64,000 nucleotides of DNA from Timema cristinae. Its lineage: Eukaryota; Arthropoda; Insecta; Phasmatodea; Timematidae. Under the pieces are notes generated by a model that did no database searches, was not told where the DNA came from, and saw only the letters and a list, made by a program, of their open reading frames with translations. Numbering within the stretch: position 1 is the stretch's first letter; each line of letters starts with the position of its first letter. Below are positions 11,475 through 23,688 of this stretch, piece after piece. The position numbers and the translations under genes were made by a program. Location: NCBI GenBank assembly GCA_039000515.1, contig JBCFYV010001001.1, positions 10,499,873 through 10,563,872 of the forward strand. Direction: 5' to 3'.

Positions 11475-11722
11475 AGCACCGCGTCTTACTACCTGTCCAG
11501 GTTATACGCTTATGTACTAATTACACTAATGGGTTAGGGTTTATAAAGGATTAATTTAGAGGAAGTGATCCCACATTTGCTTGGAGGGAGAGTGGAACAC
11601 CATTTAAGGAAAAACCACCCTCATTGCACCTGACCGAGATTGAACCCCGATCTCTCAGTCTTCAGCAGTCTCTAGTCCATCAAAAGATCAGCGTGTTAGA
11701 CCATGCGGCCACCGAAGGGGAT
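11475..11722 (-). repeat. SINE-T3 copy
   Basis: The reversed tail GCACCGCGTCTTACTACC at the left and the reversed head CCATGCGGCCACCGAAG at the right enclose the T3 body (ACCATTTAAGGAAAAACCACC). Confidence 0.8.
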
Positions 11723-11774
11723 AAACAGTAAATAGCCTTGTATATTAAACATAGTAATACTATTAATAACCCAA

Positions 11775-11950
11775 GCCTGTTAGGGGCATTCTAAAATTTC
11801 AAGCTACTTTGGTCTGGGTTGCCGGGTATATTGGGGTTGGAATCCTGACTGGTGTACCAAGTTTAGTTTTTCCTTCCACCACACAAATATTTTTTATTAA
11901 TTCTACCTTCATCATTCCTACCACATTAGATGTATCCCAAAGAAATAACA
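11775..11950 (+). repeat. decayed SINE-T3 fragment
   Basis: GGGGTTGGAATCCTGACTGG resembles the B-box region, and a TTTTTCCTTCCACC body follows. It is much diverged. Confidence 0.35.
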
Positions 11951-11999
11951 TTTAAAAATTTACTATACTAGAAATTGAGGTTTTAGTAAATATATTATT

Positions 12000-12276
12000 T
12001 TAGCACGCGTCTTACTACCGTTCGGGCTATACGCACTTACGCTAATGTGTATGGTAGGGTGATTGGAGATGAAATGGAGGACCTACAGTTTAACGTGGGA
12101 TCCAAACCACGGTGGAGGCCTGGCATTCCCACATTCACAAGTTGTGATTAATACACGTCTTGTCAGAGGTGAAGGAAGGGTTTGGTAATCAGATAAATCT
12201 GTACCAGGACCGAGGATTGAACCCCATACCCTCAACACAGAAGTCCGACACCTTACCCCTAGACCACCAGGTCACC
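12000..12276 (-). repeat. SINE-T1 copy, 11-bp TSD
   Basis: The whole element reads on the minus strand, with the reversed head CTAGACCACCAGGTCACC at the right. The duplication TAGTAAATATA is at 11984-11994 and 12277-12287. Confidence 0.9.
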
Positions 12277-12309
12277 TAGTAAATATAGTTTAATGCATGT
12301 AAGAGAGAC

Positions 12310-12690
12310 TAGGAAAGTGGAGGCCATGGGAATGAAGTTGATGAGCATGCTAGCTGTCACGAGGAGAAACAGGATTAGAAATGAATTATCCGGGAAAGAG
12401 TAAGAGTACAGGGAGTACATGAGATAGTAGAGGAAACAAGGTTGAGATTGTATGGACATGTAATGAGGATGGAAAAAGAGAATGTCAAAGAAAATGATGG
12501 AAATTATGTATGCAGGATAAAGACTGCACGAAAGGCCAAGAAAGAGATGGTAGGAGCAGATAAAAGAAAGTGCTCAAATGGGAGGAGAAAAAAAAGAAAG
12601 CAATTTAAGGAGGAAGAATGGTGGTAGGTTAGAAATAGATGGAGGCATTTTACTTAACTGACTCGGTCACAAGCTGGAAACAGTTGATAA
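12310..12690 (+). repeat. LINE reverse-transcriptase C-terminal fragment
   Basis: The frame gives MRLYGHVMRMEKENVKEN and then a basic run ending RKQFKEEEWW, the typical C-terminal tail of a non-LTR retrotransposon ORF2 (LR-FGHVMRM). The 3' end shares CTGGAAACAGTTGAT with the copy at 245-500. It is a truncated, dead fragment. Confidence 0.65.
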
Positions 12691-13310
12691 AGATGAATTT
12701 TATTGTAAGATGATTGTATAATTTATGGACATTTCAGTTAGTTTTAAAACATCTATAATTTAAATGGTATGTAGAAATAATTAAAGTTTTGTATAGCACG
12801 ATTTAAACTGTCACTTTAACAATACTTAATGTAAAGGTTGATCAGGATTCACTGAACACAATTCAAGGAAAAAACAGACAATGGATTTGGATTGTTTGAA
12901 AATAAACTGTTCACTAAAATGAAACCTAGGCGTTTAGGACTAATTAGGCTGCAAGTACATACAATAGAAGCTTTACTGGATGTACAAAATAAAAGGGTAA
13001 CAAGAGGCTATGGTTTTTTTTAGAGTTTGCGAGATGTTGACCAATTATATCGAGGAAGTCCGCTGCATTCAATAAAAAACAAATGAAATACTATAGACGT
13101 GTTTGCGACATGATTGGCTGGCTTGAACACGTGGTACCTTTCACTTACTGTTCACTTAATATGAACGTTCTCCACGGACAACTCCTATGTTAAGTGAACG
13201 TTAAGTTAACTGCATCATGATGACTTCCACGAAAACCTTTACATACCGAGTATATTAAGTCAATATTACATGAACATTAAGTTGATTGTGATCCTGACAA
13301 AAAAAAAAAA
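12691..13310. other. intergenic DNA, nothing recognised
   Basis: There are short inverted motifs (GTTCACTTAATATGAACG near 13149) but no element with clear ends and no gene. Confidence 0.4.
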
Positions 13311-13315
13311 CCTGT

Positions 13316-13470
13316 ACCAGTGGCCACATGGATGAAGACACCATCATGGTGGGTTTTCTAATGACAGGGAGGTAGAGCTTGAATCCCGTCAATAACTATT
13401 GAGGTGGCAGTTACTAAATAGTTTATCATTATCCCTTTTCACAAATGCGGGTGCACTTACTCTTACAGAA
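13316..13470 (+). repeat. decayed SINE-T3 fragment
   Basis: GTGGCCACATGGATGAAGAC resembles the T3 head and ACAAATGCGGGTGCACTTAC the T3 body. The tail is absent. Confidence 0.4.
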
Positions 13471-13605
13471 AAACTCCGACAACAGCAATAATTGAGTCTC
13501 GTCACCATGGAAACCTAAACTGTTCACTTCTCCAGGACAAAACCACTAATCTTTTAGGGAGTTATAGCCTTTTCTTTTTACAGGGAAAAAAAAAATTATG
13601 TATAA

Positions 13606-13852
13606 AACCCGCTTTGGTGGCTGCATGGTCCATGGCGTCACATAACAATAGGCTAGACTGCAGATGACAAGGAGTTCGTGGTTCGAGGGTGGGTTTTTAT
13701 AAAATAGTTATTCACTCGCCTTCCACAAAATTATTGGTACACTTTCTACAAATTCATCCTTACTCATCTTTACGCTTCTAGCATTAATTAGTATATAGGC
13801 ACACAACCGAAACGGATGTTAATATGCGGCGCTATATATATATATATATATA
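13606..13852 (+). repeat. SINE-T3 copy ending in a (TA)n tract
   Basis: The head is GGTGGCTGCATGGTCCATGG, the B-box region is GTGGTTCGAGGG, and the decayed tail ACCGAAACGG runs into (TA)n at about 13832-13852. Confidence 0.65.
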
Positions 13853-14139
13853 GGACTTTGGGTTGGTTAAAGAATTATGTGCAGAATACATCAAGTAGGC
13901 CTAGATCAGTTGAATATTTGACCAAATTAGATCCCCCTGCCAAAGTAGATATTTAATTTACTTGTGGTTTCTTCAAAGATAGAAAAAAAAAATGGGATTT
14001 CACCTTCCTCGCCCCTCCAAGCTTAAATGAAGGAAATAAAATAATTGATACCCCACATACTTTATTGCTCCTTTAAAAATGGATATAGTGACTTAAAACT
14101 CTTAAAATACTTATGTTAAATAAAATAAAATACATCATT

Positions 14140-14815
14140 GAAGAAACCTAAGACCATAAATTAAATGATATACACTGTTACAGAAAAAAGTAACATCTTT
14201 GTTCACTAAAGAGAATAACAATAAACTTCCCAGTTCCCTAATCTCAATTAAAAAATATATATTTGTTAAAAGCTCAGAAATTATTGGTTTTATAAAACTA
14301 TATCTTAAATAAAAGTCTTCATATTTAATAGTATTATAAATTTTCAATGACAAGTAATTTTGTTTTGTTGCTGAAATCAAAATTGAAAATTTGTGCTAAC
14401 GTAAAATACCATCAAAATCTTTATAATGGCAAATGGTATTTGCCATTTTATTTCTAACGTTAAACAGTGCTTAGAAATGAGTTATAATAATAATAATTGT
14501 TAGATCCGATTTGGAACAAATCAATTTTTCTTCTTTTCACCCTTAAGTAAACTACCCTCAATTATTTTAAGGTTGGATGTTACAAAAAACCCTCTGAAGA
14601 ATCTTATGAAAAAATATACTAGACACCCAGTTTTAGCATTAACGGTATCGGCTCTAGTTCCAATAACAATCAGACAGGCAACAATGCAAAAATAATTTTT
14701 TTCTGGTTCAAAAGTTCAGGACATGTATCCATAAAAATCTTTGAATTCGATTCTTTCAATGATCACAATACTTTCTCTACCTTAGGGGCAATCAAAAGTA
14801 AAAAAAAAAAAAGTC
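14140..14815 (+). repeat. interspersed repeat family R, copy 1
   Basis: Shared landmarks with 21400-22310 and 45460-46545 are TAACGTTAAACAGTGCTTAG, AAGTAAACTACCCTCAATTA, AGACACCCAGTTTTAGC and a terminal TCAATGATCACAATACTTTC. It looks like the 3' part of a LINE-type element. There is no open frame. Confidence 0.6.
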
Positions 14816-15890
14816 GTCTACCATGCTAATTTACAATGGTGATTTATACAAATTACACATTTTACAGCCATTTCTTTTAATAATGTATTTCAACACACAG
14901 GTATTATTTCACACTCAAAGACCTAAATTGGTTGCATGAAAAATTAAAAATATTCACAACAAAATATTTTTGGGAAGAGCCACTCTCAAAAGCCTTAGAA
15001 AAATACATCATAGGAAGCTTTTATAAATAAAATTATTTAATTAAAGAACATGAATATTATAATAACTGAATAAGTTGACACTTAACATTTCAGTATAATT
15101 TATTTAAAATTAAATAACATAAGAAGTATCTTTAAATGAGTATTAATATGAAAATTGATATGATTAGTTTCTCTATTCTGATTTTGTCAATTATATCGCG
15201 AAATTCAAACTACTACTCACTTTTCTTCCAAACTTACACAAAATACGAATAATTTATTCTTATAAAACATACTTAAATTATTGCAGACTAGCCATAGTGG
15301 CAAGACCAAAATTAACACAAACCTGTAGGGAACCAAACATACAAAAACATATCCCAAACAATTCAAGAATTTACTTTAAAAACTCCTCATTTGATAACCC
15401 ATTAAAATATATCCATACAGAAACCAACTGGTAAAGAAAGCCACATGTACGCTAGAATAAAATAAATCTCCCGCCTATTTCTGATCTAAGATTGTCTGCT
15501 GGATGCCACTATGTCAACAATCCGTTCGTGGTTGGCAGTCGATTCGAGAAAAGAACCAGGAACTAAATCATCTGATTTCAGGTTCATGAAATATTGATGT
15601 ATCAAATAAAGTAAGTGTTAAAACAAATAAAGGTAAAGTTCAATAATCTTCCCTTCATAATTATAATAATTTAGCGTCTTACAAAAGTTGAACCAAGTTA
15701 TTAACAACAAAGAAAAACTACCATTCAAATTGTGTTTCTTGAAGCGTCTACACTCTACATTGTTGATCAACAAAACATTACATTTAGGATAGTGCTATAA
15801 GTTATAAAAAATAATATGCAAATATTATTATGAAATTTTTGTGGTCAATATTGATAACATTTACTATATTATTATTTTACAGGTAGGCTG
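14816..15890. other. AT-rich intergenic DNA, nothing recognised
   Basis: No coding-like or structured signal was seen. Confidence 0.45.
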
Positions 15891-15892
15891 TT

Positions 15893-16150
15893 TTTAGCAC
15901 CTCATCTTACTAACCGTTCGAGCTATACGCCTATGCATTTAATTGCACTAATGTGTTAGGGATGTTAAAGGTTGAGTTTAGAGGAAATGTACCCGAATTT
16001 GCGCGGAGAGAATGTGTAATATTGTTTGTGATATAAACCCCTTCAATACACTAGACAGAAATCTAAGTAATCGAACCCTGATTTGCCCATCATCGGCAGT
16101 ATAGTCTAACACGAGAATGACGCCTTAGACCATGTGGCCACCGAAGTGGT
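15893..16150 (-). repeat. SINE-T3 copy
   Basis: The reversed tail (GCACCTCATCTTACTAACCG) is at the left and the reversed head (GACCATGTGGCCACCGAAG) at the right. It is moderately diverged. Confidence 0.75.
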
Positions 16151-16164
16151 TAGGTAGGCTATTT

Positions 16165-16331
16165 TTTTTAAACTTGTTTTATTACCTGGTCAGATATACA
16201 CATATGTAGTATACTAATTACGCTAGTGAGCAAGGGATGAGGTAGATTGAATTTAGAGTAAATATACTCACATTTTCGAGAGGGGAGAGTGGAAAAACCA
16301 CCCTCAGTATACCCAACCGGATTTGAACCCC
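16165..16331 (-). repeat. SINE-T3 copy, head missing
   Basis: It has the body segment GAGTGGAAAAACCACC and ends at the B-box region GATTTGAACCCC. It abuts the previous copy in the same orientation. Confidence 0.6.
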
Positions 16332-16634
16332 AAAATAGCGTAAATATCTAAAAAAAAAAAAGTTTGACGGGTAGAAAGATGCGGATCACGTAAATAGATT
16401 TTAAAAAAGGAACAGAATAAAGAGGACTAAATAAATAAACCAGAACTAGTTTGGCGAGATGATATAAAACCATAAAAAGACTATAGAAATTTCAATGTAA
16501 TGGAATTTAATCTCCAGCCTCCCTAGTAAATGTAAATAACGCTAGTGCATAGATATATTTGTCAGTTACTTTCGTTAATGATACACTATTCTCTTGATTC
16601 GCCACGTTCGATTCTTGATTGTTAACAAGTCGTT

Positions 16635-16905
16635 GGTGACCTGGCGTCTAGGGTAGGTGTCGGACTTTTGTGCTGGGGTCCAGGGTTCAATCCTTGGTCC
16701 CGGCACAGATTTATCTGATTACCAAACCCTTCCTTCACCTCTGACAAGACATCTTGTGAATGTGGGGAATGCCAGGCCTCCACCGTGGTTCGGATTCCAC
16801 GTTAAACTGTAGGTCCTCCATTTCATCTCACAATCACCCTACCATTACAGATTAGCGTAAGTACGTAAACCCGAACGGGCAGTAAGACGCGGTGCTAATA
16901 ATAGT

Positions 16906-16944
<39 letters not shown>

Positions 16945-16950
16945 TAATAA
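16635..16950 (+). repeat. SINE-T1 copy
   Basis: The head GGTGACCTGGCGTCTAGGG carries a small deletion in the A box. The B box GGGTTCAATCC is intact, and the tail is followed by about 50 bases of (TAA)n. No convincing target duplication was seen. Confidence 0.88.
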
Positions 16951-16981
16951 GTTCAATTCTTGTATTGATTTAAACCTAACC

Positions 16982-17205
16982 CACATCGGTGATCATGTGG
17001 TCTAATGCATCACCCTCGAAATATACTGGATTGTAGTTATTGGGGATATAGGGTTCGAATACTGGTCGAGTACTGTTTCCAAAAGAGTTTCCCATTTTCC
17101 TTCCACCTAAATGCTAGCACATTTACAATAAATGATATCTTCGTAATTCTCACCACCTTAGTGTAATAAGCGCATATTTCGAACGGCTAGTAACACGTAG
17201 GCCAC
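16982..17205 (+). repeat. decayed SINE-T3 copy
   Basis: The head is TCATGTGGTCTAATGCATCA, the B box is GGGTTCGAATACTGG, and the diverged tail is TTTCGAACGGCTAGTAACAC. Confidence 0.6.
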
Positions 17206-18385
17206 AAAAAATGAACTAAAACAAGGCCTAGTAAGATGACTACAAAGTTAAACACATTTTAATGAATATTAAATATAATATTTGAGGCATTTTTACTATG
17301 AATATCTTCTGGTAACTGGCGCTAGTACATTGCAGAGGGTGAAATTCTGAACTAAAAGGTCAGCTGGAATAGCCAACATCAAGAAGACAAATTAAATCAA
17401 TAACGCGTATATTACGTATAACAAAAATAACTATTTTCTACTTCAATGTAGTTTTATTTATACTTTTGTCAGTTAAACGTCAGTGTGAGAACAATATCGG
17501 TAGGGAAGTTTGTTTTATTCCTTAAACATTTGGTTGGCAGTATTGCGTCGGAAAACATACCCCTTTTGACTCTCCCTACCTTTCAACCTACCACATACGC
17601 GAAGCAGACGTGGCGAGGTAGTGATTTCAGACAGACGTTCCATCGGAAATCTACGGGTTTTTAATTAAAATTACGAGCTTTTCTTCTCTATCGAATAACA
17701 TTTGAATATGCACGGACGTTGATACTGTAAATTTAATTAGGTATAATTTGGTTTGAGTTTTATTTGATTGTTTTATTCATATAAAAACAATTTTGATTAA
17801 CAGTGGACAGAACCGAATGTGAAATAATATGTGATGTTTTGAACAAATGAATAATCTGATTTTCTTGTTGAGAGTCTGACGTGATCTGGTAAAACTAAGG
17901 TACGTTAAAATGTTACTTTTATTTCTCTCTTGTTATATGGGTACCGAGCTGGTATTGAGGAAATTCGGTATATTAATAAATGAAATATTGATGTGTGTAT
18001 GTGTGTTTTTATGTGCATGCAGAATTCTAAGGGTGTATGGGGTACAATTCGACCAGCTTCTAAAATAATATTAATTGTTTTGTTACAAACATACACTATT
18101 ATATGGCTTGTGGTTATATATTATATTTAATTAAAACTCTTAAAATGATTTGTTTTCAAAGAAATAATACCATCCCCAATTTGTTGTATTTAATATATAT
18201 TATATTTGTTAAAAAAAAAGTTTGGTCATCGTTGAATCAAATTTAATATTAATTTGGTTTACATTTATTTTAGTGTTCTATTCAATGGTTTTCATAAGAG
18301 TTTTGAAGTCTTCTATAATATTGTTTTGATCAAGTATTAAAATACTAGATACATCTCGTCGTGCTTTTAGAATCAATTTCTTACT
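17206..18385. other. AT-rich intergenic DNA, nothing recognised
   Basis: This contains a G+C-richer patch near 17560-17660 without an open frame, and otherwise long A/T words. Confidence 0.4.
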
Positions 18386-18390
18386 ATACA

Positions 18391-18686
18391 GGTAACCTGG
18401 TGGTCTAGGGGTAAAGTGTCAGACTTCTATGCTGTGGTCCGGGGTTCAATCCTTGGTCCCGGCACAGATTTATGATTGCCAAACCCTTCCTTCACCTCTA
18501 ACAAGACTTGTACTAATCACAACTTGTGAATGTGGGGAATGCCAGGACTCCACCATGGTTCGGATTCCACGTTAAACTGTAGGTCCTTCATTTCATCTCA
18601 CAATCACCTTACCATTACACATTAGCGAAAGTGCGTATAGCCCGAACGGGTAGTAAGACGCGGTGATGAATAATAATAATAATAAT
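18391..18686 (+). repeat. SINE-T1 copy
   Basis: The head is GGTAACCTGGTGGTCTAGGG and the tail ends in a short (AAT)n tract. A short duplication, TCTTACT, borders it on both sides. Confidence 0.88.
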
Positions 18687-19235
18687 CTTACTTTACTTTT
18701 GGGTTAAATAATAATAGAATATATTCTAATACAATATTTTTAAAATGTTTTATTTGGTTTGTGTTGATACCAAACGTTGCATAATTTGAATCCTACAAAC
18801 ATGACACACCTAAAAAAAGTAGGAAGTACAAATGAATTAGAATATGGACTTTACGAGGGTAGGATTTCTAATGAATTTATTAAATTTAACATTTTTGATC
18901 AAATATTACATAATCTCTTTACGTCTACAAGATTAATATTCCTCGTATTCATTCTTATATTGGGTTCATTATAGCTACATAACACGACGCAATTTTAATT
19001 TTCTAATGGGACACTGATTAAGTTGAATTCAAATCGCTAAACTTTCTAGTTAGACAAAGTAGGTTCAGTAATGTGATCATTTACTGGCATGTTGGGTTCT
19101 GGCATGGCAGGCCAGAGTTTTAATCTCGTTCAGTTGAGTGGAATGAGAGTTATTTAAATAGAAATACATGCTATTAATGGTATATTTATTTAAAAATAAC
19201 TTTCTTCGTCCTGTGAACATCAATGAGTTTAAAAA

Positions 19236-19482
19236 CCACTTCGATGGCCGAATGGTCTAACGCGGTACTCTTGCAGTAGATTAGACTGCCAATGACGGTA
19301 AGATCGAGGTTTGAATTTCGGCCGGTTGTACTGATGCTGGTCTACCAAAATGGTCTTCCACTCTCCCTCCATGCAAATACGGGTGCACTTTCTATAAACA
19401 TAACCTTCCTCATCCTTAAAACCATTAGCATAATTAGTACATAATATTAAACACAAACGGATAGTAAGACGCAGTGCTAAAA
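19236..19482 (+). repeat. SINE-T3 copy
   Basis: The head CGATGGCCGAATGGTCTAAC leads to TAGACTGCCAATGACGG. The body is CACTCTCCCTCCATGCAAAT and the tail ACAAACGGATAGTAAGACGC. A run of A follows. Confidence 0.8.
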
Positions 19483-19486
19483 AAAA

Positions 19487-19620
19487 AACCCGCCTTAGTG
19501 TTAGAATGGTATAAGACGTCGACTGGAAGATCGCAGTTTGAATCCTAATTGGGTCAATTGAGGACCGTTTTCCACTCTAATATTTCTATAAACAAATGCG
19601 TGTACATTTCTCTAAATGGT
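19487..19620 (+). repeat. SINE-T3 fragment, directly following another copy
   Basis: CCGCCTTAGTGTTAGAATGG and AGTTTGAATCCTAATTGGGT fit a diverged T3 head. It lacks the tail. Confidence 0.5.
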
Positions 19621-20094
19621 TGGTGAAATAAATGACGTTCATAACTTAAATTATTGTAATACTTTATAATAAGTGTTACCTTGAACTTTGGTTGACCATA
19701 TATAATAATTTTATTATTTAATTTGAAGGTAAGCTACAAAATAAATATTCAAAAAATATAACTATGAAAAAAAATTACTGTTTTGTTGTGTTTAATTTAA
19801 TCTCGCCAATTCGAGGCAGAAGAAAAGTTAACCGAATTATGATTTTAACAAGATTTATCTTCCATAAATTTCTTGGTTTATTTAAACAAAATTAATAATT
19901 ACATTATGTGTGTATATATTTTTAACAAGATATAAAGTTTAAATACAAAATATAATTAATTCAATTTAAAAATAGTTAGGTACTTACTCAAACTTTATAA
20001 AATAGTTAAAATTCACATTTTTTAGTTAACTATATAAATATATTTTACAAGTTTTCCAAATATTAATCATTCAATTGAATTTAAATTTTAACAG

Positions 20095-20340
20095 CCTAGG
20101 TGGCCGCATGTTCTAAGGCGTTACTATCGCTATAAACTAGACTGCCGAAGATAAGTAGATCTGGTTTCAATTTTCAGTGGGGTGTACTGAGGGATATTTT
20201 TCCCCAAAGGGTTTTCTACTCTTCTTTCACGCAAATGCGGGTAAACTTCTTCTAAATCCAACTTTACTAATCCCTAACATATTAGTGCAATTAATACATA
20301 GGCGTATAACCCGAACGGACAGTAAGACGAAGTGCTAAAA
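20095..20340 (+). repeat. SINE-T3 copy
   Basis: The head is GGTGGCCGCATGTTCTAAGG, the A box slightly changed. The body TTCACGCAAATGCGGGTAAA and the tail CCCGAACGGACAGTAAGACG are clear. Confidence 0.8.
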
Positions 20341-21025
20341 CTAAAAAATAAAATCTTTCGAGAAATGAACAACATTTCAAAATCTTATGTTCATGTGGCC
20401 TTTTAATTTTATTTGTTAAAACTGGCATCTTGAAAACTTGATGACTTGAAGAAACCGGAAAGTTATTTGGGACATTTACTGATACATAAATGACACTGTA
20501 CCAAAAACCGGGACTGTCCCGGGAAATCCAGGACGAATGCTCACACTTGTCTAAAAGCACAGCGTCTAATAAATTAATAAGTTTAAATGAAAACGCAAAG
20601 CTCTATTTTAAACGATGGTCAAATGTAACATTACTCAAGTGTCAAAATACTAATTTCACACTTTAAACATTTAAATAGTATTTTTTTTGGAGGGTTTATG
20701 TGATTAACACATGGGCTATTAATAACTTAGGGCAACCATGTAAGGATGATGTGTGCCATTCAAAGAATAAATGTAGTAGCATTAGTCTGCATGTAGCATG
20801 GTAAACTATATGGTGGAGGTGTTATCAATAGTGGTGGTATTGAGAATTAAATTTTAACAGTTGAGGATTAGTTTTAAAATCCTTAAACTTAACAATTTAA
20901 TTTGCGATAGGCTAATATTTTCGGTTTATTAGCGTAATTCATAGTTATATCACGTCATAGCTACCTCACACACTAATAAACACAAAATATCACCTTTCCC
21001 AACTTGTTTAAAAAGTTGATCCTCA
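20341..21025. other. intergenic DNA, nothing recognised
   Basis: Open frames here are short and partly read through the preceding SINE tail. No gene was seen. Confidence 0.4.
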
Positions 21026-21028
21026 CCC

Positions 21029-21278
21029 ACTTTAGTGGCCACATGATTTAAGGTGTCTCTTGCGAAAGACTAGACTACTGATGATGGGAGTATGGGGTTT
21101 GAATACCGACGGGGTGTACTGAGGAAATGTTTTTCTTGGGGTTTTCTACTTTATCCCAAGGAAAATGAGGGTAAATTTCCTCTTAAGATTCAACCATCAA
21201 CCCTAACACATTAGTGTAATTAGTGTAATTAGTGCACATGCTTTTCAACCCAATCTGGTAGTAAGGCGCGGCGATTAA
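21029..21278 (+). repeat. SINE-T3 copy
   Basis: The head is AGTGGCCACATGATTTAAGG, the B-box region GGGGTTTGAATACCGACGG, and the tail TCTGGTAGTAAGGCGCGGCG. A TAGTGTAAT motif is duplicated in the body. Confidence 0.7.
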
Positions 21279-21499
21279 ATAAAATAGTGTATGGTGGGTG
21301 CTCTAAACAGACTTTCGCTTTTGTCTTAAAACACACATTTTCTAAAAACTAGCAAAATTTTTAAAAACTAAATAATATACAATATTTTAGAAACATTCCC
21401 CCATAACGTAAATTAAATAATACACACCGTTACAGAAACATTTATAATATCTCGGTGCACCAAAGAGCATAACAACCAATTTCACAATATTTCAAGGGA

Positions 21500-21645
21500 T
21501 TTATTTATATATATAATATTTATTTATTTATATTTATATATATTTATTTATATTTATTTATATATATTATATATATTTATTTATATTTATTTATATATAT
21601 ATTTATTTATTTATTTATATATATATTTATTTATTTATATATATT
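21500..21645. repeat. (TATATTTATT)-type microsatellite
   Basis: About 145 bases consist almost only of interleaved TATA, TTTA and TATT words, inside family R copy 2. Confidence 0.9.
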
Positions 21646-21986
21646 CAAAATGCTAAATTTTTGTTTTTAGTAGTACTACAACTTTGCAATGATAAACAAC
21701 TTGTATCTCAAATAGTCCGTGGATATGATCAAAATTAGGAATTTCTGCCGATTTAAAAGTACCCTCAAGTCATTTTCTTGGGGAAAAAAGAATTATCATT
21801 TTATATTTAGCGTTAAACAGTGCATATATAAAAAAAAGTCGTTAAAACAGCTTTTGAAAAACTATTTATTTCTCTACTTTAACCTTATATAAACTAAGTT
21901 TAATTTTAGGGTTTGATAACCTTAATGTAATCCAAAAATTCCTTGGGGAGCCTTATATCACTGGATACCAAGTTTTAGCCTGATCA

Positions 21987-22133
21987 TGTGGGGAATGCCA
22001 GGTCACCATCGTGGTTCGGATTCCACGTTAACTGTAGGTCCTTCATTTCATCTCACAATCACCCTACCATTACACATTAGCGTAAGTGCGTATAACCCGA
22101 ACGGGTAGTAAGACGCGGTGCTAATAATAATAA
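21987..22133 (+). repeat. 5'-truncated SINE-T1 with 13-bp TSD
   Basis: Only the last part of the element is present, from GTGGGGAATGCCAGG to the tail and (AAT)n. A perfect duplication TTTAGCCTGATCA lies at 21974-21986 and 22134-22146. It was therefore inserted already truncated. Confidence 0.92.
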
Positions 22134-22310
22134 TTTAGCCTGATCAGTAAAATGGTTTCGGTTCTAGACCAACACACATACATACACAAACGGTATTGCA
22201 AAAATCAATTTTCCTGTTTCAAGTGGTTATCAAAAGTTGACATACAACCTAGAATTCGATTTTTTATTCATCACAATACTTCTCTCTCAGAGGTGTTAAG
22301 ATAAAGTAAA

Positions 22311-23530
22311 AATATCACTCTTGCATACGCAGTGAACTTAAAAACATACAACATTATAAACACAATGTTGTCAAAATTAGCTTGATTTACTTAAACGTAT
22401 TAGCTAAGAAAATGACTAAGTAAACAAGGTATATGTTGAATTTAATTATTGTTAATTAAAAAAAAATGTTCTGCTATATATTCTTACAAGAAACCCCAGA
22501 AAGATTATTTGCCTGTGATTTCAAAGTGAATATAATTATTTTAAATATGATTAAATAGCTAAATATAAAAAGCTTAATGTTACCTACCTTCGTACCCACA
22601 CACACTTAAACTTAACCATAAAGTACGTTTATTTAGAGAGCATATGACTTTTTTTCTGTTATAATGCAAACATTTATTATATTATTATTACTACACACAC
22701 TTAAATATTGCAAATAGAATAAATAGTATTTTATAAAGTGGAAACGTGCAAAAATCGCACAGATACTTAGATATTTACTAACAATATAAAGTTATCCCTA
22801 TTTGGTTCCTACACTTTTCAACATCCATTACATCATTTAAATATTTCGTGAAATTTCATATACTAGTTTAATTATCAATATTATTTAAGAGTATAACTTA
22901 GTATGATCACCCATTCGCAAGTAAGTTACGTTATCTTTTGTAGTATAGGCCTATTTATAGGTAGGTTGTTTTAAAAAAACTTCATCTAGATATAATTTCG
23001 TAAGTTTTATTGCTTGAGGGTTCAATTGTAATGGACAAATTGCGTACCGATATCCTGTAACTTAGGCAAGTTATATTTTTATAGATATATTTATTTACCA
23101 CATTAATTTGGCCTAGAGGCATAGAGGACTAGAATAATACAATACAACACACTTTATATAATAAAAGGCATGTGGTGTCAATATGTCTATCGAGATGTCT
23201 TTTTTTAAATTTTCCGATAAAGTACAAATCTTCTTTTATTCACACATGACAAAATTCATAAAATGGTTTTTTTTTTTTTTTGCTAAGTGGTGATTCCAAG
23301 GGTGATTCAGAACACAATCACGTGGCTATAGCTAATAAATATATTTTTTGCCTATGAGGCATTTAATTATTTTAAAAAAATCCAAAATTAAAAAAAAATC
23401 CCTTTGACCTGGAAGACATTGACACAAATCACGCTATCTCCTGTTTTAAAAAATCTAAAAATAAATTTAACAGGGAACTTACTTTGTGCGAAATACGCAA
23501 CAAGGGCCGCAGACATATTTATTACGCCTT
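22311..23530. other. AT-rich DNA downstream of gene A
   Basis: No exon-like block was found. The stretch nearest gene A should include its 3' untranslated region. Confidence 0.4.
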
Positions 23531-23537
23531 ATTTATT
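23518..23537 (-). promoter_or_regulatory. candidate poly(A) signals for gene A
   Basis: Two AATAAA hexamers on the minus strand (TTTATT at 23518-23523 and 23532-23537) lie about 150-170 bases after the gene A stop codon. Confidence 0.4.
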
Positions 23538-23688
23538 AATATTTTGAAGGAATTGTTGAAGTTGAACTATCTCTTAATCTCCCAGCCCAACTTCAACTCA
23601 CTTCCTCGTCATAGCTCTTATACGGCAAGAATGACAAGGTACAGTTTAAAAATACAAATATAACGCGATTCTTTGTTTGTTTTAGAAA

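Larger units (their letters stand above)
21400..22310 (+). repeat. interspersed repeat family R, copy 2
   Basis: It shares CCAAGTTTTAGCCTGATC, AGCGTTAAACAGTGCATAT and the ACAATACTTCTCTC end with the other R copies. It is interrupted by a (TATTTA)-type microsatellite and by a truncated SINE-T1 at 21987-22133. Confidence 0.6.
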
